Shown piece by piece: positions 19,207-32,153 of a DNA stretch of 64,000 bases. Origin of the DNA: Planctomycetota bacterium (GTDB taxonomy: Bacteria > Planctomycetota > UBA1135 > UBA2386); contig JAHBXX010000004.1 in assembly GCA_019636245.1 (NCBI GenBank), forward strand, positions 1 to 64,000, given 5' to 3'. The notes below the pieces were generated by a model that searched no databases, was not told the DNA's origin, and saw nothing but the letters and a program-made list of their open reading frames with translations. Position numbers and translations under genes: made by a program. The number at the start of each line of letters is the position of its first letter. The first letter of the stretch is position 1.

Positions 19207-20008
19207 ACGGGCTGGCGTCGTCCGGTGCGCCGCCCGCCGGTGGATCGACAGCCCTCGGTTCGTCGGGACGCCGGGCCGACGCGGCCGCGGTGGTTCCTCC
19301 GGGCGCCGCCCGCGGCCGCGTGGCCTTGCCGAGGGCCACCAGCCACGCCCGCACCTCGTCGTCGGTCAGCTGGGCGCGGCGGAGCGGCTGCACCAGCTCG
19401 GCGATCGCGTGCTTGCCGCGGCTGGCGTCGGCCCACGCGCTCGCCTCCAGCAGGCGCCGCAGGGCCGCCTCGAGGCGCTGCAGCATCGCCGTGCTGGCCG
19501 GCGGCGGGGCCGGTGGCGCCGCGCGGGCGCCGTGGGCGGCGAACAGTTCCGCCGCGTAGACGCAGACCGCCTGGGCCAGGTTCAGCGACGACTGCGCGGG
19601 CGCGGTCGGGATGACGGAGGCCGCGTGGCAGCGCAGCAGTTCCGCCGGGCCGAGGCCGTCGATCTCGCCGCCGAACAGGAGGGTCGGGGCGCCGCGCTGC
19701 ACGGCCTCGGCCGCGACCTCGCGCGGCGACAGGACCCGCATGCCGGCGGGCGGGTCGTTGGTCGTGCCGACGACCCAGTGGGCGGGCGCCAGCGCGGCGG
19801 CGAGGTCGGCGGTGCTGGCCGCGTTCGCGAGCACGTCCTGCGCCTGCACCGCCATGCGCCAGGCGTCGCTCCACGAGCCGATGCGCGAATCGACCAGCGT
19901 CAGCCGGTGCAGGCCGAAGTTCCGCATCGCCCGGGCGACGGCGCCCAGGTTGCTCGCCCAGCGCGGGCGCAGCAGCACGATGTGCACGGCGTCGAGCAGG
20001 TCCGGCAT
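19151..20008 (-). CDS. TrmJ-like tRNA/rRNA 2'-O-methyltransferase (SpoU family)
   Basis: 285 residues. S-adenosylmethionine-dependent RNA ribose methyltransferase with the knotted SPOUT fold. The N-terminal motif LLRPRWASNLGAVARAMRNF (about residues 12-31) is followed by GLHRLTLVD. LFGGEIDGL and the C-terminal SSLNLAQAVCVYAAEL knot motif mark the TrmJ/TrmH-like branch, which in characterised cases modifies tRNA position 32. Identity as TrmJ proper is likely but not certain. After about residue 230 there is a low-complexity Pro/Ala/Ser tail. The last 56 bp of the gene are antisense to the halogenase gene, so part of this tail comes from read-through into it. It is divergent from nifJ. Confidence 0.85.
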   Translation of the reverse strand: MPDLLDAVHIVLLRPRWASNLGAVARAMRNFGLHRLTLVDSRIGSWSDAWRMAVQAQDVLANAASTADLAAALAPAHWVVGTTNDPPAGMRVLSPREVAAEAVQRGAPTLLFGGEIDGLGPAELLRCHAASVIPTAPAQSSLNLAQAVCVYAAELFAAHGARAAPPAPPPASTAMLQRLEAALRRLLEASAWADASRGKHAIAELVQPLRRAQLTDDEVRAWLVALGKATRPRAAPGGTTAAASARRPDEPRAVDPPAGGAPDDASPSSAPPCPNPARGWSAGTP

Positions 20009-20176
20009 GGCGGCGGCATGATGGCACGGCCGTCGTCCCGCGTCGCGGGCCCGCACCCCCTGGGCTTCGCCAAGCGGCCGCCGCCTCCTACGCCCCTCCG
20101 CCCACGGACAGCAGCGGACCGGACGCCGACCATGGTTCGACCCGGACCGGACCACCGGGGTCCCTGGAGGCTGCGC

Positions 20177-23782
<3,606 letters not shown>

Positions 23783-23785
23783 GCC

Positions 23786-24781
23786 ATGGACCTCTCCACC
23801 GACTATCTGGGCCTGTCGCTGCCGCACCCGTTCGTCGCCGGCGCCTCGCCGCTCGGCGACAGCGTCGAGCGCTGCCGGCGCCTCGAGGCGGCCGGCGTGG
23901 CCGCGATCGTGCTGCGTTCGCTGTTCGAGGAGCAGGTCGAACAGGAGGCGCTGGCCCATCACCAGGCCGAGGTCGGCCACGCCGACATGCACGGCGAAGC
24001 GCTGTCCTACCTGCCGGCCAGCCCGGACCAGGTGTTCGGCCCCGAGGAGTACCTGGCGCACGTGCGGGCGGTGAAGCGTGCCGTGGCGGTGCCGGTGATC
24101 GCCTCGCTGAACGCCTGTACGCCGGACGGCTGGATCGACTACGCGCGCGCGATCGACGCGGCCGGCGCCGATGCGCTCGAACTGAACTTCTACGCCGTCG
24201 CCACCGACGCCGGCGAGAGCGGTGCCGAACTCGAGGACCGCGCGATCGGGGTCGTGCAGTCGGTGCGGCGGGCCGTGCGGCTGCCGATCGCGGTCAAGCT
24301 GTCGCCGTTCTACACCTCGCTGCCGAACCTCGCGCTGCGGCTCGAGTCGGCAGGTGCCGATGGCCTCGTGCTGTTCAACCGCTTCTTCGAGCCCGACGTA
24401 GACGTCGAGGCGCTGGAGCTGCGGCCGCGGCTCGACTGGTCGGACAGCGGCGAACTGCTGCTGTGGCTGCGCTGGCTGTCGCTGCTGTCGAGCCAGGTGC
24501 GCGGCAGCCTCGCGGCGTCGGGCGGCGTGCACACGGTGGTCGACGCGGTCAAGGCGGTGATGTGCGGCGCCCACGTGGTCCAGTTGGTGGCCGCGCTGTT
24601 GCGCGGCGGCGTCGGCCGGCTGCAGCAGCTGACGCACGGACTCGCGGCCTGGCTCGAGGAGCACGGCTACCGGTCGCTGCGGCAGATGCGCGGCAGCATG
24701 GACCGCAGCCGCGCCCCCGACCCGAGGGCGCTGGAGCGGGTGCAGTACATGCGCCTGCTGCAGACCTACCGGCTCGAGTGA
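23786..24781 (+). CDS. Dihydroorotate dehydrogenase-like FMN protein
   Basis: 331 residues, TIM-barrel flavoprotein of the DHODH/PreA superfamily. Family features: LGLSLPHPFVAGASPLGD at the N-terminus, VIASLNACTPDGW, LELNFYA, PIAVKLSPFYT (the lysine that binds FMN and substrate) and the phosphate-binding end of the barrel (ASGGVHTVVDAVKAVMCGAHVVQLVAALLRGG). It lacks the ferredoxin domain of full PreA. It starts 3 bp after nifJ, so the two are co-transcribed and the protein may work with the oxidoreductase or ferredoxin pool. Genes of this type are often labelled dihydroorotate dehydrogenase, but a role in pyrimidine synthesis is not supported by the context. The real substrate is unknown. Confidence 0.88.
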   Translation: MDLSTDYLGLSLPHPFVAGASPLGDSVERCRRLEAAGVAAIVLRSLFEEQVEQEALAHHQAEVGHADMHGEALSYLPASPDQVFGPEEYLAHVRAVKRAVAVPVIASLNACTPDGWIDYARAIDAAGADALELNFYAVATDAGESGAELEDRAIGVVQSVRRAVRLPIAVKLSPFYTSLPNLALRLESAGADGLVLFNRFFEPDVDVEALELRPRLDWSDSGELLLWLRWLSLLSSQVRGSLAASGGVHTVVDAVKAVMCGAHVVQLVAALLRGGVGRLQQLTHGLAAWLEEHGYRSLRQMRGSMDRSRAPDPRALERVQYMRLLQTYRLE

Positions 24782-24953
24782 CGGCGGCGGCCGCGCCAGC
24801 CTTCGTCCTCGCCGCGAGAGGGCCCGCCCGCAGTGCGGCCGGGGCGGCGGTGCCGGTCTGGACGCCCGATGCAGCGCCTGCACCTCGGCACCAGGGTCGC
24901 CGTCCCGTCGGCTCGGCCGCGGCGCCGGGGCCCAGGCGCCGCGGGCCGGCTGC

Positions 24954-26000
24954 TCAGCGCGCCAGCGACTTGCGCGTCCTGGCGCGCGAGGCCTTGACGA
25001 TCGCGTCGGCACGCGCGGGGTCGCGCTGGCACTCGAGCAGGGCCTGCAGCATCAGCGGCACGACCACCGTCGCGTCCGATTCGATGACGAACATCGGCGT
25101 GCGCTCGGTCAGCTTGTCCCAGGTGATCTTCTCGTTGGGCGTCGCCCCGGAGTAGGAACCGTACGACGTGGTCGAATCGCTGACCTGGCAGAAGTAGGCC
25201 CATGGCTTCACCGGCGCCTGCAGGTCGTACTTGATCGACGGCACGACGCAGATCGGGAAGTCGCCGGCGATGCCGCCGCCGATCTGGAAGAAGCCGACCC
25301 CGCGGCCCTTCGCCAGCTCCCGGTAGTCGTCGTAGAGGCGGGCCATGTACTCGATGCCCGACTTGACGATGCTGGCGCTGCACTCGCCGGTCTTGACGTG
25401 CGAAGCGAAGATGTTGCCGAAGGTGCTGTCCTCGTGACCGGGCACCACCAGCGGCAGGTCGCGTTCGGCGGCGGCGAGCAACCAGCATTCGGCGGGGTCG
25501 CCCTCGAACACGCGCTTGGGCAGCGTTCGGACCAGCTGGTAGAAGTACTCGTGCCAGAAGCGCCGCTCGCCCTTCGCGGTCGCCGCGAGCCACATCGGCA
25601 CCAGGAACTTCTCGACCTTGCGGAACGCCTCGTCCTCGGGGATCGACGTGTCGGTGACACGCCGCATGCGCTGCTCGAGGATCTGCGTGTCGTGCGCCTT
25701 GGTCAGGTAGCGGTACTCGGGGAAGTCCTTGTAGCTGTGGTGCGCGACCAGCCGGAACAGCGACTCCTCGAGGTTGGCGCCGGTCACCGACAGGCCGTGC
25801 ACCAGGCCGGCCCGGATCGCCGGCGCCAGCGTGATGCCGAGCTGCGCCGACGACATCGCCCCGGCCATCGCCACGTACATGCGGCCGCCGGCGCGCACGT
25901 GGTCCCACCAGGCGAACAGGGCGTCGCGGGTGCTGCGGGCGTTGAAGTTGTGGTAGTTGCGGGCGACGAACTCGAGGATCGGCAGACCTGGCTTGGCCAT
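24954..26000 (-). CDS. Deoxyhypusine synthase family protein
   Basis: 348 residues. The fold is that of eukaryotic and archaeal deoxyhypusine synthase, an NAD-dependent enzyme that transfers the aminobutyl group of spermidine to a lysine of eIF5A; relatives act on free polyamines as homospermidine synthase. Seen: the N-terminal segment LPILEFVARNYHNFNARSTRD, TLAPAIRAGLVHGLSVTGAN, GGGIAGDFPI, and near the C-terminus GATPNEKITWDKL, where K296 matches the catalytic lysine of the human enzyme, followed by ESDATVVVPLML. Bacteria have no eIF5A, so a polyamine role is more likely than protein modification. I chose the ATG at 26000; a longer frame reaches 26126 but with unrelated composition. No polyamine gene is adjacent, and the convergent neighbour is the DHODH-like gene. 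Confidence 0.9.
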   Translation of the reverse strand: MAKPGLPILEFVARNYHNFNARSTRDALFAWWDHVRAGGRMYVAMAGAMSSAQLGITLAPAIRAGLVHGLSVTGANLEESLFRLVAHHSYKDFPEYRYLTKAHDTQILEQRMRRVTDTSIPEDEAFRKVEKFLVPMWLAATAKGERRFWHEYFYQLVRTLPKRVFEGDPAECWLLAAAERDLPLVVPGHEDSTFGNIFASHVKTGECSASIVKSGIEYMARLYDDYRELAKGRGVGFFQIGGGIAGDFPICVVPSIKYDLQAPVKPWAYFCQVSDSTTSYGSYSGATPNEKITWDKLTERTPMFVIESDATVVVPLMLQALLECQRDPARADAIVKASRARTRKSLAR

Positions 26001-26134
26001 GGGGGCGAGGGTGATACCACAGCCGGGGGCGCGATGCGCGCCCGGCTCCCTGCCCGACCCGGCCGCCGACTTTCGGCCGGAACCGGCGGGGGGTGGCTTG
26101 ACGCCGGTCGCCAACCCGGCGATCACATGGCGCC

Positions 26135-27754
26135 ATGCGTCCCACGCTCCCGTCCCTCCTGTTCGCGTTGGCCGTGCCGCTCGGCGCGCAGAGCAACGCG
26201 ATTCCCGGCCTCGACATCCGCATCTACGACGTCGGCTCGCCGACCGTCTACGGTCGCCGCGGCGCCGCCTACCCGAACGGCGAGATGGCGATGATGGTCG
26301 GCCACTCGATGTGCAACAACGGCACCGTGCACATCCCCTGGGTCGGCTGGGTCGGCGGCTCGTCGAGCGGGCAGATGCTCGACAGCTATCCGAAGATCGC
26401 GTTCCTGATCGCGCGGGAGAGCGGTGGTCGTTTCGTGCAGGTGTCGAACGCCAAGGGGCACATGAAGCACTCGCGGGTCGCCTTCAACCTCGGCAGCGGG
26501 CCGTGCGGCACCTGCCAGAGCGGGCCTTCGCAGCACTTCCGCATCGGCTGCATCGACGTCTACAGCACCGGCTTCAACGGCAACCAGACCAACCTCGGTC
26601 CGACCGAGGAGGTCGATCCGTGGACGGGCACCTGGAACCCGATCGGCAGCTACTTCGACCGCGGCGATCCGGCGGTCAGCGGGGCGGCGGCGACCGACGG
26701 CTTCCAGTCGCTGAACACCTCGGGCTGGGACGCGTTCAGGAACCGCATCCTGATCCGCGAGGCGGAGCTGGCGGTGCCTGGCGCGCAGTTCTACGCCCAG
26801 GCGCAGGTGTCGATTCCGGCCGAGCCGGGCACCAACCGCGGCAACAACGCCGGCTCGCGGCAGCTCAACATCAACTGGAGCGGCTCGAGCTGGAGCAGCT
26901 CGCTGGTCAGCGGCGCCGTGCTGGAGGGTTCGATCCTGAAGCGCTGGTCGGGCGCGTCGATCAGCGAGGGCCGCAACGGCCTCGACGACGGCCACTTCGT
27001 CGTCGGCGTGCGGGTGACCGGGCCGGTCGACGGCCTGTGGCACTACGAGTACGCCATCCACAACCAGGACAACCATCGCGGCGGCGCGGCGTTCCGCCTG
27101 CCGGTGTGCCCGGAGGCGCGGGTGCTGAACGCGGGCTTCCGCGACCTCGACACCAACCCGCTGAACGACTGGGTGTTCAGCCGCACCGGCGGCGAGCTGG
27201 CGTTCCTCGGCGCGTCGGGCAACGCGCTCGACTGGAACACGATCTACAACGTCTGGTTCGACAGCGACGCGGCGCCGGTCGCCGGCGACCTGCTGGTCGA
27301 CCAGGCGCGGCTCGGCGCGGGAGCGCTCACGGTGGCGGTGCCGACGCAGGTGCCCGGCCGTCTCGGCAACGTGCACCTCGGCGCCGGCTGCGGCGCGCCG
27401 GCGCCGACGTTGGTCGCCAACGGCCTGCCGAGCGTGCCGAACCCGGGCTACGCCCTGCGTGTGCAGGCGCAACCGGCGGCGCTGGTCGTGCTGGCGTTCG
27501 CGGCGCAGGCGGCGGCGGTCGACCTCGGGTCCGGCTGCACCGTGTTGGCCGATCCGAACGCCCTGCTCCTGCTCGACAACCTGCTCACCGACGGCTCGGG
27601 CATCGCGGTGCGGCCGCTGCCGTGGGCGCCGGGCACCCTGCCGTTCGACTTCGCCGTGCAGGCGTTCGAGCTCGTCGACGGCGGGCCGATGCTCGGCTTC
27701 CTCGCCGCCAGCAACGGTCTCCTGGTGCGCGTCGGCGGCCTCGGCTGTCCGTGA
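26135..27754 (+). CDS. Secreted protein of unknown function with the shared C-terminal domain
   Basis: 539 residues with a signal peptide (MRPTLPSLLFALAVPLGAQ). The first 400 residues are an unclassified, Gly/Asn/Trp-rich, probably beta-sheet region. It contains a run of cysteines (CNNG, CGTCQSG, IGCIDVY), alternating aromatic strands, and segments such as YEYAIHNQDNHRGG and LDWNTIYNVWFDSD. I do not recognise the family. The last 110 residues (from about GAGCGAPAPTLVANG) are a separate domain ending in FAVQAFELVDGG ... FLAASNGLLVRVG, which matches the tails of five other exported proteins here. It is divergent from the deoxyhypusine-synthase-like gene (134 bp between them), and two strong inverted repeats follow before recQ. 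Export is near certain; function is unknown. Confidence 0.8.
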   Translation: MRPTLPSLLFALAVPLGAQSNAIPGLDIRIYDVGSPTVYGRRGAAYPNGEMAMMVGHSMCNNGTVHIPWVGWVGGSSSGQMLDSYPKIAFLIARESGGRFVQVSNAKGHMKHSRVAFNLGSGPCGTCQSGPSQHFRIGCIDVYSTGFNGNQTNLGPTEEVDPWTGTWNPIGSYFDRGDPAVSGAAATDGFQSLNTSGWDAFRNRILIREAELAVPGAQFYAQAQVSIPAEPGTNRGNNAGSRQLNINWSGSSWSSSLVSGAVLEGSILKRWSGASISEGRNGLDDGHFVVGVRVTGPVDGLWHYEYAIHNQDNHRGGAAFRLPVCPEARVLNAGFRDLDTNPLNDWVFSRTGGELAFLGASGNALDWNTIYNVWFDSDAAPVAGDLLVDQARLGAGALTVAVPTQVPGRLGNVHLGAGCGAPAPTLVANGLPSVPNPGYALRVQAQPAALVVLAFAAQAAAVDLGSGCTVLADPNALLLLDNLLTDGSGIAVRPLPWAPGTLPFDFAVQAFELVDGGPMLGFLAASNGLLVRVGGLGCP

Positions 27755-27817
27755 GGCGCGCCGCGGCGCGCCCCCGTCCCGGCCCGCGGCGGGATGGTGC
27801 GGGCGCGCCGCGGGCCG
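27755..27817 (+). terminator. Two successive hairpins between the secreted-protein gene and recQ
   Basis: GGCGCGCC (27755-27762), 2 nt, then GGCGCGCC (27765-27772), a perfect stem that starts at the stop codon. Further on, CGGCCCGCGGC (27780-27790) pairs with GCCGCGGGCCG (27807-27817), followed by TTG. Together they fill most of the 82-bp gap and probably separate the two transcripts. Confidence 0.4.
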
Positions 27818-27836
27818 TTGCGCTACGAATGCCGGG

Positions 27837-29735
27837 GTGATCGACCGGCTCGCACCCGACGCGCGCGACGCGGCCGTCGCCGCCACCCTGCGGCGCCGGT
27901 TCGGCTTCGCGTCGTTGCGGCCGCTGCAGCGCGAGGCGATCGCCGCGGCGCTCGACGGCCGTGACGCGCTGGTCGTGCTGCCGACCGGCGGCGGCAAGTC
28001 GCTGTGCTACCAGCTGCCGGCCCTGGTGCAGGAGCGCCTGACCGTCGTGGTGTCGCCGCTGATCGCGCTGATGCAGGATCAGGTCGCCGGCCTGCGGCTG
28101 CACGGGGTCGCCGCCGCCGCGGTGCACTCGAACCTGTCCGCCGAGGCGCGCGCCGACCTGCGGCGCGCCGCCGCCGACGGTTCGCTGCGGCTCTTGTTCG
28201 TGGCGCCCGAACGGCTGTTCCAGGACGAGTTCCTGGCCTGGTTGCGGACGCGCGACGTGGCGGCGTTCGCGATCGACGAGGCGCACTGCATCAGCCAGTG
28301 GGGGCATGACTTCCGGCCCGAGTACCGGCGTCTCGCCGAGCTGCGGCAGCAGTTCCCCGCGGTGCCGTTCCAGGCCTTCACGGCGACGGCGACGCCGCGC
28401 GTGCGCGCGGACATCCAGGCGCAGCTGCGGCTGCGGGACCCGGAGGTGCTGGTCGGCGCCTTCGACCGGCCGGAACTCTGCTACCGCGTGCTGCCGCGCC
28501 AGGACCTGGTCGAGCAGGTGGCGACGGCGATCGGGCGCCACCCCGACGCCGCGGCGATCGTCTACTGCATCGCGCGCAAGGACACCGAGGCGCTGGCCTC
28601 GGCGCTGCAGCGGCGCGGCATCGCCGCCGAGGCCTACCACGCCGGGCTGCCGGCGGCAGAGCGCACGCGCCTGTCGGCCGACTTCCGCGCCGAGCGTCTG
28701 GACGTGATCGTGGCGACGGTGGCGTTCGGCATGGGCATCGACCGCAGCGACGTGCGGCTCGTCGTGCACGCCGGCATGCCGAAGAGCCTCGAGGCCTACC
28801 AGCAGGAGACCGGTCGCGCCGGACGCGACGGCCTGCCCGCCGAGTGCCTGCTGCTCTACTCGGCGGCCGACGCGGCGAAGTGGCGGTCGCTGATGCGGCG
28901 CAGCGCCGCCGAGAGCGAAGGCGTCGGCGACCCGGACGCGCTCGAGGCCCAGCTGCTGCTCCTGCAGCAGATGCAGCGGTTCGCCGGACGCGCCCGCTGC
29001 CGCCATCGGGCGATCAGCGAGTACTTCGGGCAGGCCTACGCCGAGCCCAACTGCGGCGCCTGCGACGTCTGCCTCGACGAGCTCGAGCCGGTGCCCGACG
29101 GCCACGTGCTGGCGCAGAAGATCCTGTCGGCCGTCGTGCGCACGGGGCAGCGCTTCGGCGGCAACCACGTGATCGACGTGCTGCGTGGCCGTCGCGTCGA
29201 GCGGGTGCTGGCGCGCGGCCACGACCGGTTGCCGACCTTCGGCGTCTGCAAGGAGGAGTCGGCCGGCCGGCTGGGCAACTACGTCGACCAGCTGGTCGAC
29301 GCGGGCCTGCTGCGGCGCAGCGAGGGCGAGTACCCGACGCTGTCGCTCGGCGAGGGCGCGATGGCGGTGCTGCGCGGGGACGCCCGCGCCGAACTGCGGG
29401 TGCCGAAGGCGACGCTGGCGGCGCGCGGCAAGCGGCGGCGCGACGACGCCCGGCCGGGCGGCCGCCGGGAGGCGCGCGACCTGGAGGGTGCCGATCGGGC
29501 CCTGTTCGACCAGCTGCGCGCGCTGCGCCGCCGCATCGCCGGCGAACTCGGCGTGCCGCCCTACGTCGTGTTCGCCGATGCGACGCTCGAGGAGATGGCG
29601 CTGCGGCGGCCGGAGTCGCCCGACGCGTTGCTCGCGGTGCGCGGCATAGGCCAGAAGAAGCTCGATGCGTTCGGCGCCCGGTTCCTGGCCGCGATCGCGG
29701 CCGCGGGAGGCGACGCCGGGGCGGGGGCCGAATGA
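27837..29735 (+). CDS. recQ: ATP-dependent DNA helicase RecQ
   Basis: 632 residues. 3'-5' helicase acting in recombination and fork repair. The first 20 residues lead into the RecQ zero motif (FGFASLRPLQREA). Then come Walker A LPTGGGKS (49-55), DEAH (147-150), the HCISQWGHDFRPEY motif, motif V/VI (FGMGIDRSDVRLVVH, QETGRAGRDG), the zinc module with CGACDVC, a winged helix (about 430-510) and a complete HRDC domain at the C-terminus (LRALRRRIAGELGVPPYVVF ... VRGIGQKKLDAFGARFL). I take the GTG at 27837 as start because the first conserved residues follow at once; the open frame upstream reads through the preceding gene in the wrong frame. It is convergent with the beta-helix gene at 29754. Confidence 0.96.
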   Translation: MIDRLAPDARDAAVAATLRRRFGFASLRPLQREAIAAALDGRDALVVLPTGGGKSLCYQLPALVQERLTVVVSPLIALMQDQVAGLRLHGVAAAAVHSNLSAEARADLRRAAADGSLRLLFVAPERLFQDEFLAWLRTRDVAAFAIDEAHCISQWGHDFRPEYRRLAELRQQFPAVPFQAFTATATPRVRADIQAQLRLRDPEVLVGAFDRPELCYRVLPRQDLVEQVATAIGRHPDAAAIVYCIARKDTEALASALQRRGIAAEAYHAGLPAAERTRLSADFRAERLDVIVATVAFGMGIDRSDVRLVVHAGMPKSLEAYQQETGRAGRDGLPAECLLLYSAADAAKWRSLMRRSAAESEGVGDPDALEAQLLLLQQMQRFAGRARCRHRAISEYFGQAYAEPNCGACDVCLDELEPVPDGHVLAQKILSAVVRTGQRFGGNHVIDVLRGRRVERVLARGHDRLPTFGVCKEESAGRLGNYVDQLVDAGLLRRSEGEYPTLSLGEGAMAVLRGDARAELRVPKATLAARGKRRRDDARPGGRREARDLEGADRALFDQLRALRRRIAGELGVPPYVVFADATLEEMALRRPESPDALLAVRGIGQKKLDAFGARFLAAIAAAGGDAGAGAE

Positions 29736-29753
29736 CCCCCGGCGGTCCCGCGG

Positions 29754-30827
29754 CTACCGCACGACGCCGCCGGCGAGGCCGCTGGCCTGCAGCGGCAATG
29801 TGTAGCCGCTGATGCCCTGGAACCAGACCGTGGTGTCGACGAGGCTCGTCGAGGCTGGCACCTGCCAGGTGGTGGCGGCGCGGCCCGACGGTCCGGCGAG
29901 CAGCAGCGCGGCCGGCCAGGCGCCGCCGAGGTCGAGCAGGAGGTCCTGTTCGAGCCAGGGCGTGCTGCTGCGGCCGGCGTCGCGGCTGGCGAACACGGCG
30001 ACCAGGTGGAACGGAGCGGTGCGGAAGGCGAGCCCGAACGGGCTGCCGGCGGCCAGTGGGCCGCTGCGGTCGATGCCGAGCACGAGGCCCGTCGGCAGGG
30101 GGCTGCAGGCCGGCGTGAGGCGGGTGCGGAACAGCCGCCCGGCCGAGGCCTCGATCGGACATCGGTTGCCAGCTCGGCTCACCATGGCGTCGACCAGCCA
30201 CAGCGTGCTGGCTGCATCCGCGGCGACCGCCGGGCCGCCGGCGGCGTTGTCGCTGCCTTCGAGCACGACGCCGCTGCCGTGGAAACGGCTGCCAACGAGC
30301 TTCATGCCGGTGGCGATGCCGAGGTCACCAGGCGTGGCCCGCACGGTGGTTCCGACCGCCGTGACGACGCTGTTGGTCGCGGTCAGGGCCGTGCCTGGCA
30401 AGAAGGGAATCGTGGAGTGCTGCTGCCGGGAGATGCTGCAGTCCTGCAGGTGCAGGTCGGCATCGATGGCGGACAGGCCGAAGGGGACCGTGCACAGGTC
30501 GAGGCTGGCCCGGGCGTTGAACACGGCCAGCGAGTCCAGGGTGAGCCCGACCAGATGGATCGCCTGTCCCGCGGGCAGGTTCAGCAGCACGTTGCCGAAC
30601 GGCCCGCTGGACGTCACGGTGCCTGGCACCAGCGCCCGGATCGTCACGGCCTTGTTCGTGATGAAGGACGCGTAGCTGCCCGCGGCGACGAGGATCACGT
30701 CGCCGTCGGCCGCCGCCGCCAGGGCGTCGGTGATCTGTGCATAGCCGCCCGGACCGACGTGCAGGGTCGACTGGGCGATCGTACCGGAGGCGATGGCGAG
30801 GGAGGCGGCGAGCAGGTGGGCGCGCAT
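29754..30827 (-). CDS. Small secreted beta-helix protein
   Basis: 357 residues from the ATG at 30827, which gives a typical signal peptide (MRAHLLAASLAIASGTIAQS). The mature N-terminus, VGPGGYAQITDALAAAADGD followed by a VILVAAGSY strand, is the standard opening of short right-handed beta-helix exoproteins of Planctomycetota: a listing of periodic positions and small residues. About 150 residues of helix coils follow (LDLCTVPFGLSAIDADLHLQ, CSISRQQHS). The C-terminal 110 residues form the domain discussed in the findings (from about TGLVLGIDRSGPL). No catalytic site can be named. The lipoprotein gene lies 121 bp upstream on the same strand; whether they share a transcript is unclear. Confidence 0.82.
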   Translation of the reverse strand: MRAHLLAASLAIASGTIAQSTLHVGPGGYAQITDALAAAADGDVILVAAGSYASFITNKAVTIRALVPGTVTSSGPFGNVLLNLPAGQAIHLVGLTLDSLAVFNARASLDLCTVPFGLSAIDADLHLQDCSISRQQHSTIPFLPGTALTATNSVVTAVGTTVRATPGDLGIATGMKLVGSRFHGSGVVLEGSDNAAGGPAVAADAASTLWLVDAMVSRAGNRCPIEASAGRLFRTRLTPACSPLPTGLVLGIDRSGPLAAGSPFGLAFRTAPFHLVAVFASRDAGRSSTPWLEQDLLLDLGGAWPAALLLAGPSGRAATTWQVPASTSLVDTTVWFQGISGYTLPLQASGLAGGVVR

Positions 30828-30948
30828 GGGGGCTTTCGATGAGGAAGGGGGATCGGTTCGCCGCTCTGTAGTCGCGCGCCCCTCGCTCCGTAACCGGCTG
30901 TCCCCGTATTGCCCGGCGATCGCCTGGCACCGCCCGTTGCCGGACGGT

Positions 30949-32052
30949 TCAGCCGCCGGCACCGACGGTGAGGATCGGACCGACGCCGGCGGGCGACGTC
31001 GACTGCAGGTTGAACAGCCACGTCAGCAGGCAGAACGTCGACTTCGACTCGAGGTCCGCGTCGTCGATGTACCACCAGTGGTCCCGGTAGCGCACGCGCA
31101 CGAAGGCGCGCTCGGGCTCGCTGGCGGCGCAGCGCACGCGCAGCAGCTCGCCGACGAGCAGGCCCCAATCGAAGGCGACGCCGCGCTGGTCGACGCTGCG
31201 CGTCACCAGGCCGGCCTGCGCGTCCGCCGCCGGCGCCTCGACGCCGAGCGACAGGAAGAACATCACGCCCAAGAGCGACCGCGTCTGCATCACGATCGAA
31301 CAGCCCTGGCCGCTGCCGAGGCCGGCGCGGACAGGGAACTCGGCGCAGCCGTCGCTGAGCGACAGCATGGCGCGCAGGTCGGCGAGGCGTGCGTCCGCGG
31401 CCGCTTCCGCGGACCGCTGCAGCACGAAGCGGGTGTCGCCGCCAGCGGCTACCCCAGGCGGCACGACGGGGCCGTCGACGAGGCCCGCCAGGACGCCGTC
31501 GATCTGCAGCTCGCGCAGCAGCTTCGCCAGGGCCACGAACTCGGCGGCGTCGTCGCCGCGCACGGGGGTCGGCCCGGCGGTGCTGGGCGCGTTGCGGATG
31601 CCGTTGATCTGCTGCACGCAGCAGCGCAGCAGCCGCTCGATGCTCCAGCCCGACTGCGCCAGCAGGAACAGCGGCTGCGCGCCGATCGGCGTCAGCAGGT
31701 GGCGCGTGAACTCCTCGCCCTGCAACGGCACGTAGGTGATCGTGGGCGTCTCCTCGTAGGCGATGTTCGCGCCCACGGCCGTCGCCGTGCGCCGGGTGCC
31801 GTCGACGCCGATCGTGGCGCCCGCGCTGGCGCCGCCGGCGAGCGAATAGCGCGCCAGCACCGACCCGATCTGCAGGAACTGCGGCGTGTCGCGGTAGCGC
31901 AGCCGCACGAGGTTCAGCAGCAGCTGCTCGTCCCAGGAGCCGGCGATCGCCTGGTTGTAGTCGAAGCGCGCGCCGCGGATCGATGCCGGTCCGACCGGCT
32001 GGCAGGCCGCGCCGAGCAGCAGGCAGGCGAGCAGGGGGGAACGACGATGCAT
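30949..32052 (-). CDS. Lipoprotein of unknown function
   Basis: 367 residues with a lipoprotein-like signal (SPLLACLLLGAAC; the lipobox is slightly off consensus). The mature protein carries EQLLLNLVRLRYRDTPQFL near its N-terminus, a very regular amphipathic segment that I believe recurs in a widespread but uncharacterised family of bacterial lipoproteins. A middle region looks barrel- or sheet-like (GGASAGATIGVDGTRRTATA), then alternate helical stretches, and a late Tyr/Trp-rich strand (RVRYRDHWWYIDD). No enzymatic motif is visible. The VanZ-like gene lies 101 bp upstream on the same strand and may be co-transcribed. The lipid anchor is likely; the role is unknown. Confidence 0.75.
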   Translation of the reverse strand: MHRRSPLLACLLLGAACQPVGPASIRGARFDYNQAIAGSWDEQLLLNLVRLRYRDTPQFLQIGSVLARYSLAGGASAGATIGVDGTRRTATAVGANIAYEETPTITYVPLQGEEFTRHLLTPIGAQPLFLLAQSGWSIERLLRCCVQQINGIRNAPSTAGPTPVRGDDAAEFVALAKLLRELQIDGVLAGLVDGPVVPPGVAAGGDTRFVLQRSAEAAADARLADLRAMLSLSDGCAEFPVRAGLGSGQGCSIVMQTRSLLGVMFFLSLGVEAPAADAQAGLVTRSVDQRGVAFDWGLLVGELLRVRCAASEPERAFVRVRYRDHWWYIDDADLESKSTFCLLTWLFNLQSTSPAGVGPILTVGAGG

Positions 32053-32153
32053 GAGGCGGAATCCCTACCAGGGGACCGCAGCCGTTGCACGTGGAACGAG
32101 GCGACCGCCGCCGTCGCCGCGCGCGCCGGCTTGGGCCAGCCGCGGGGCGGCGG

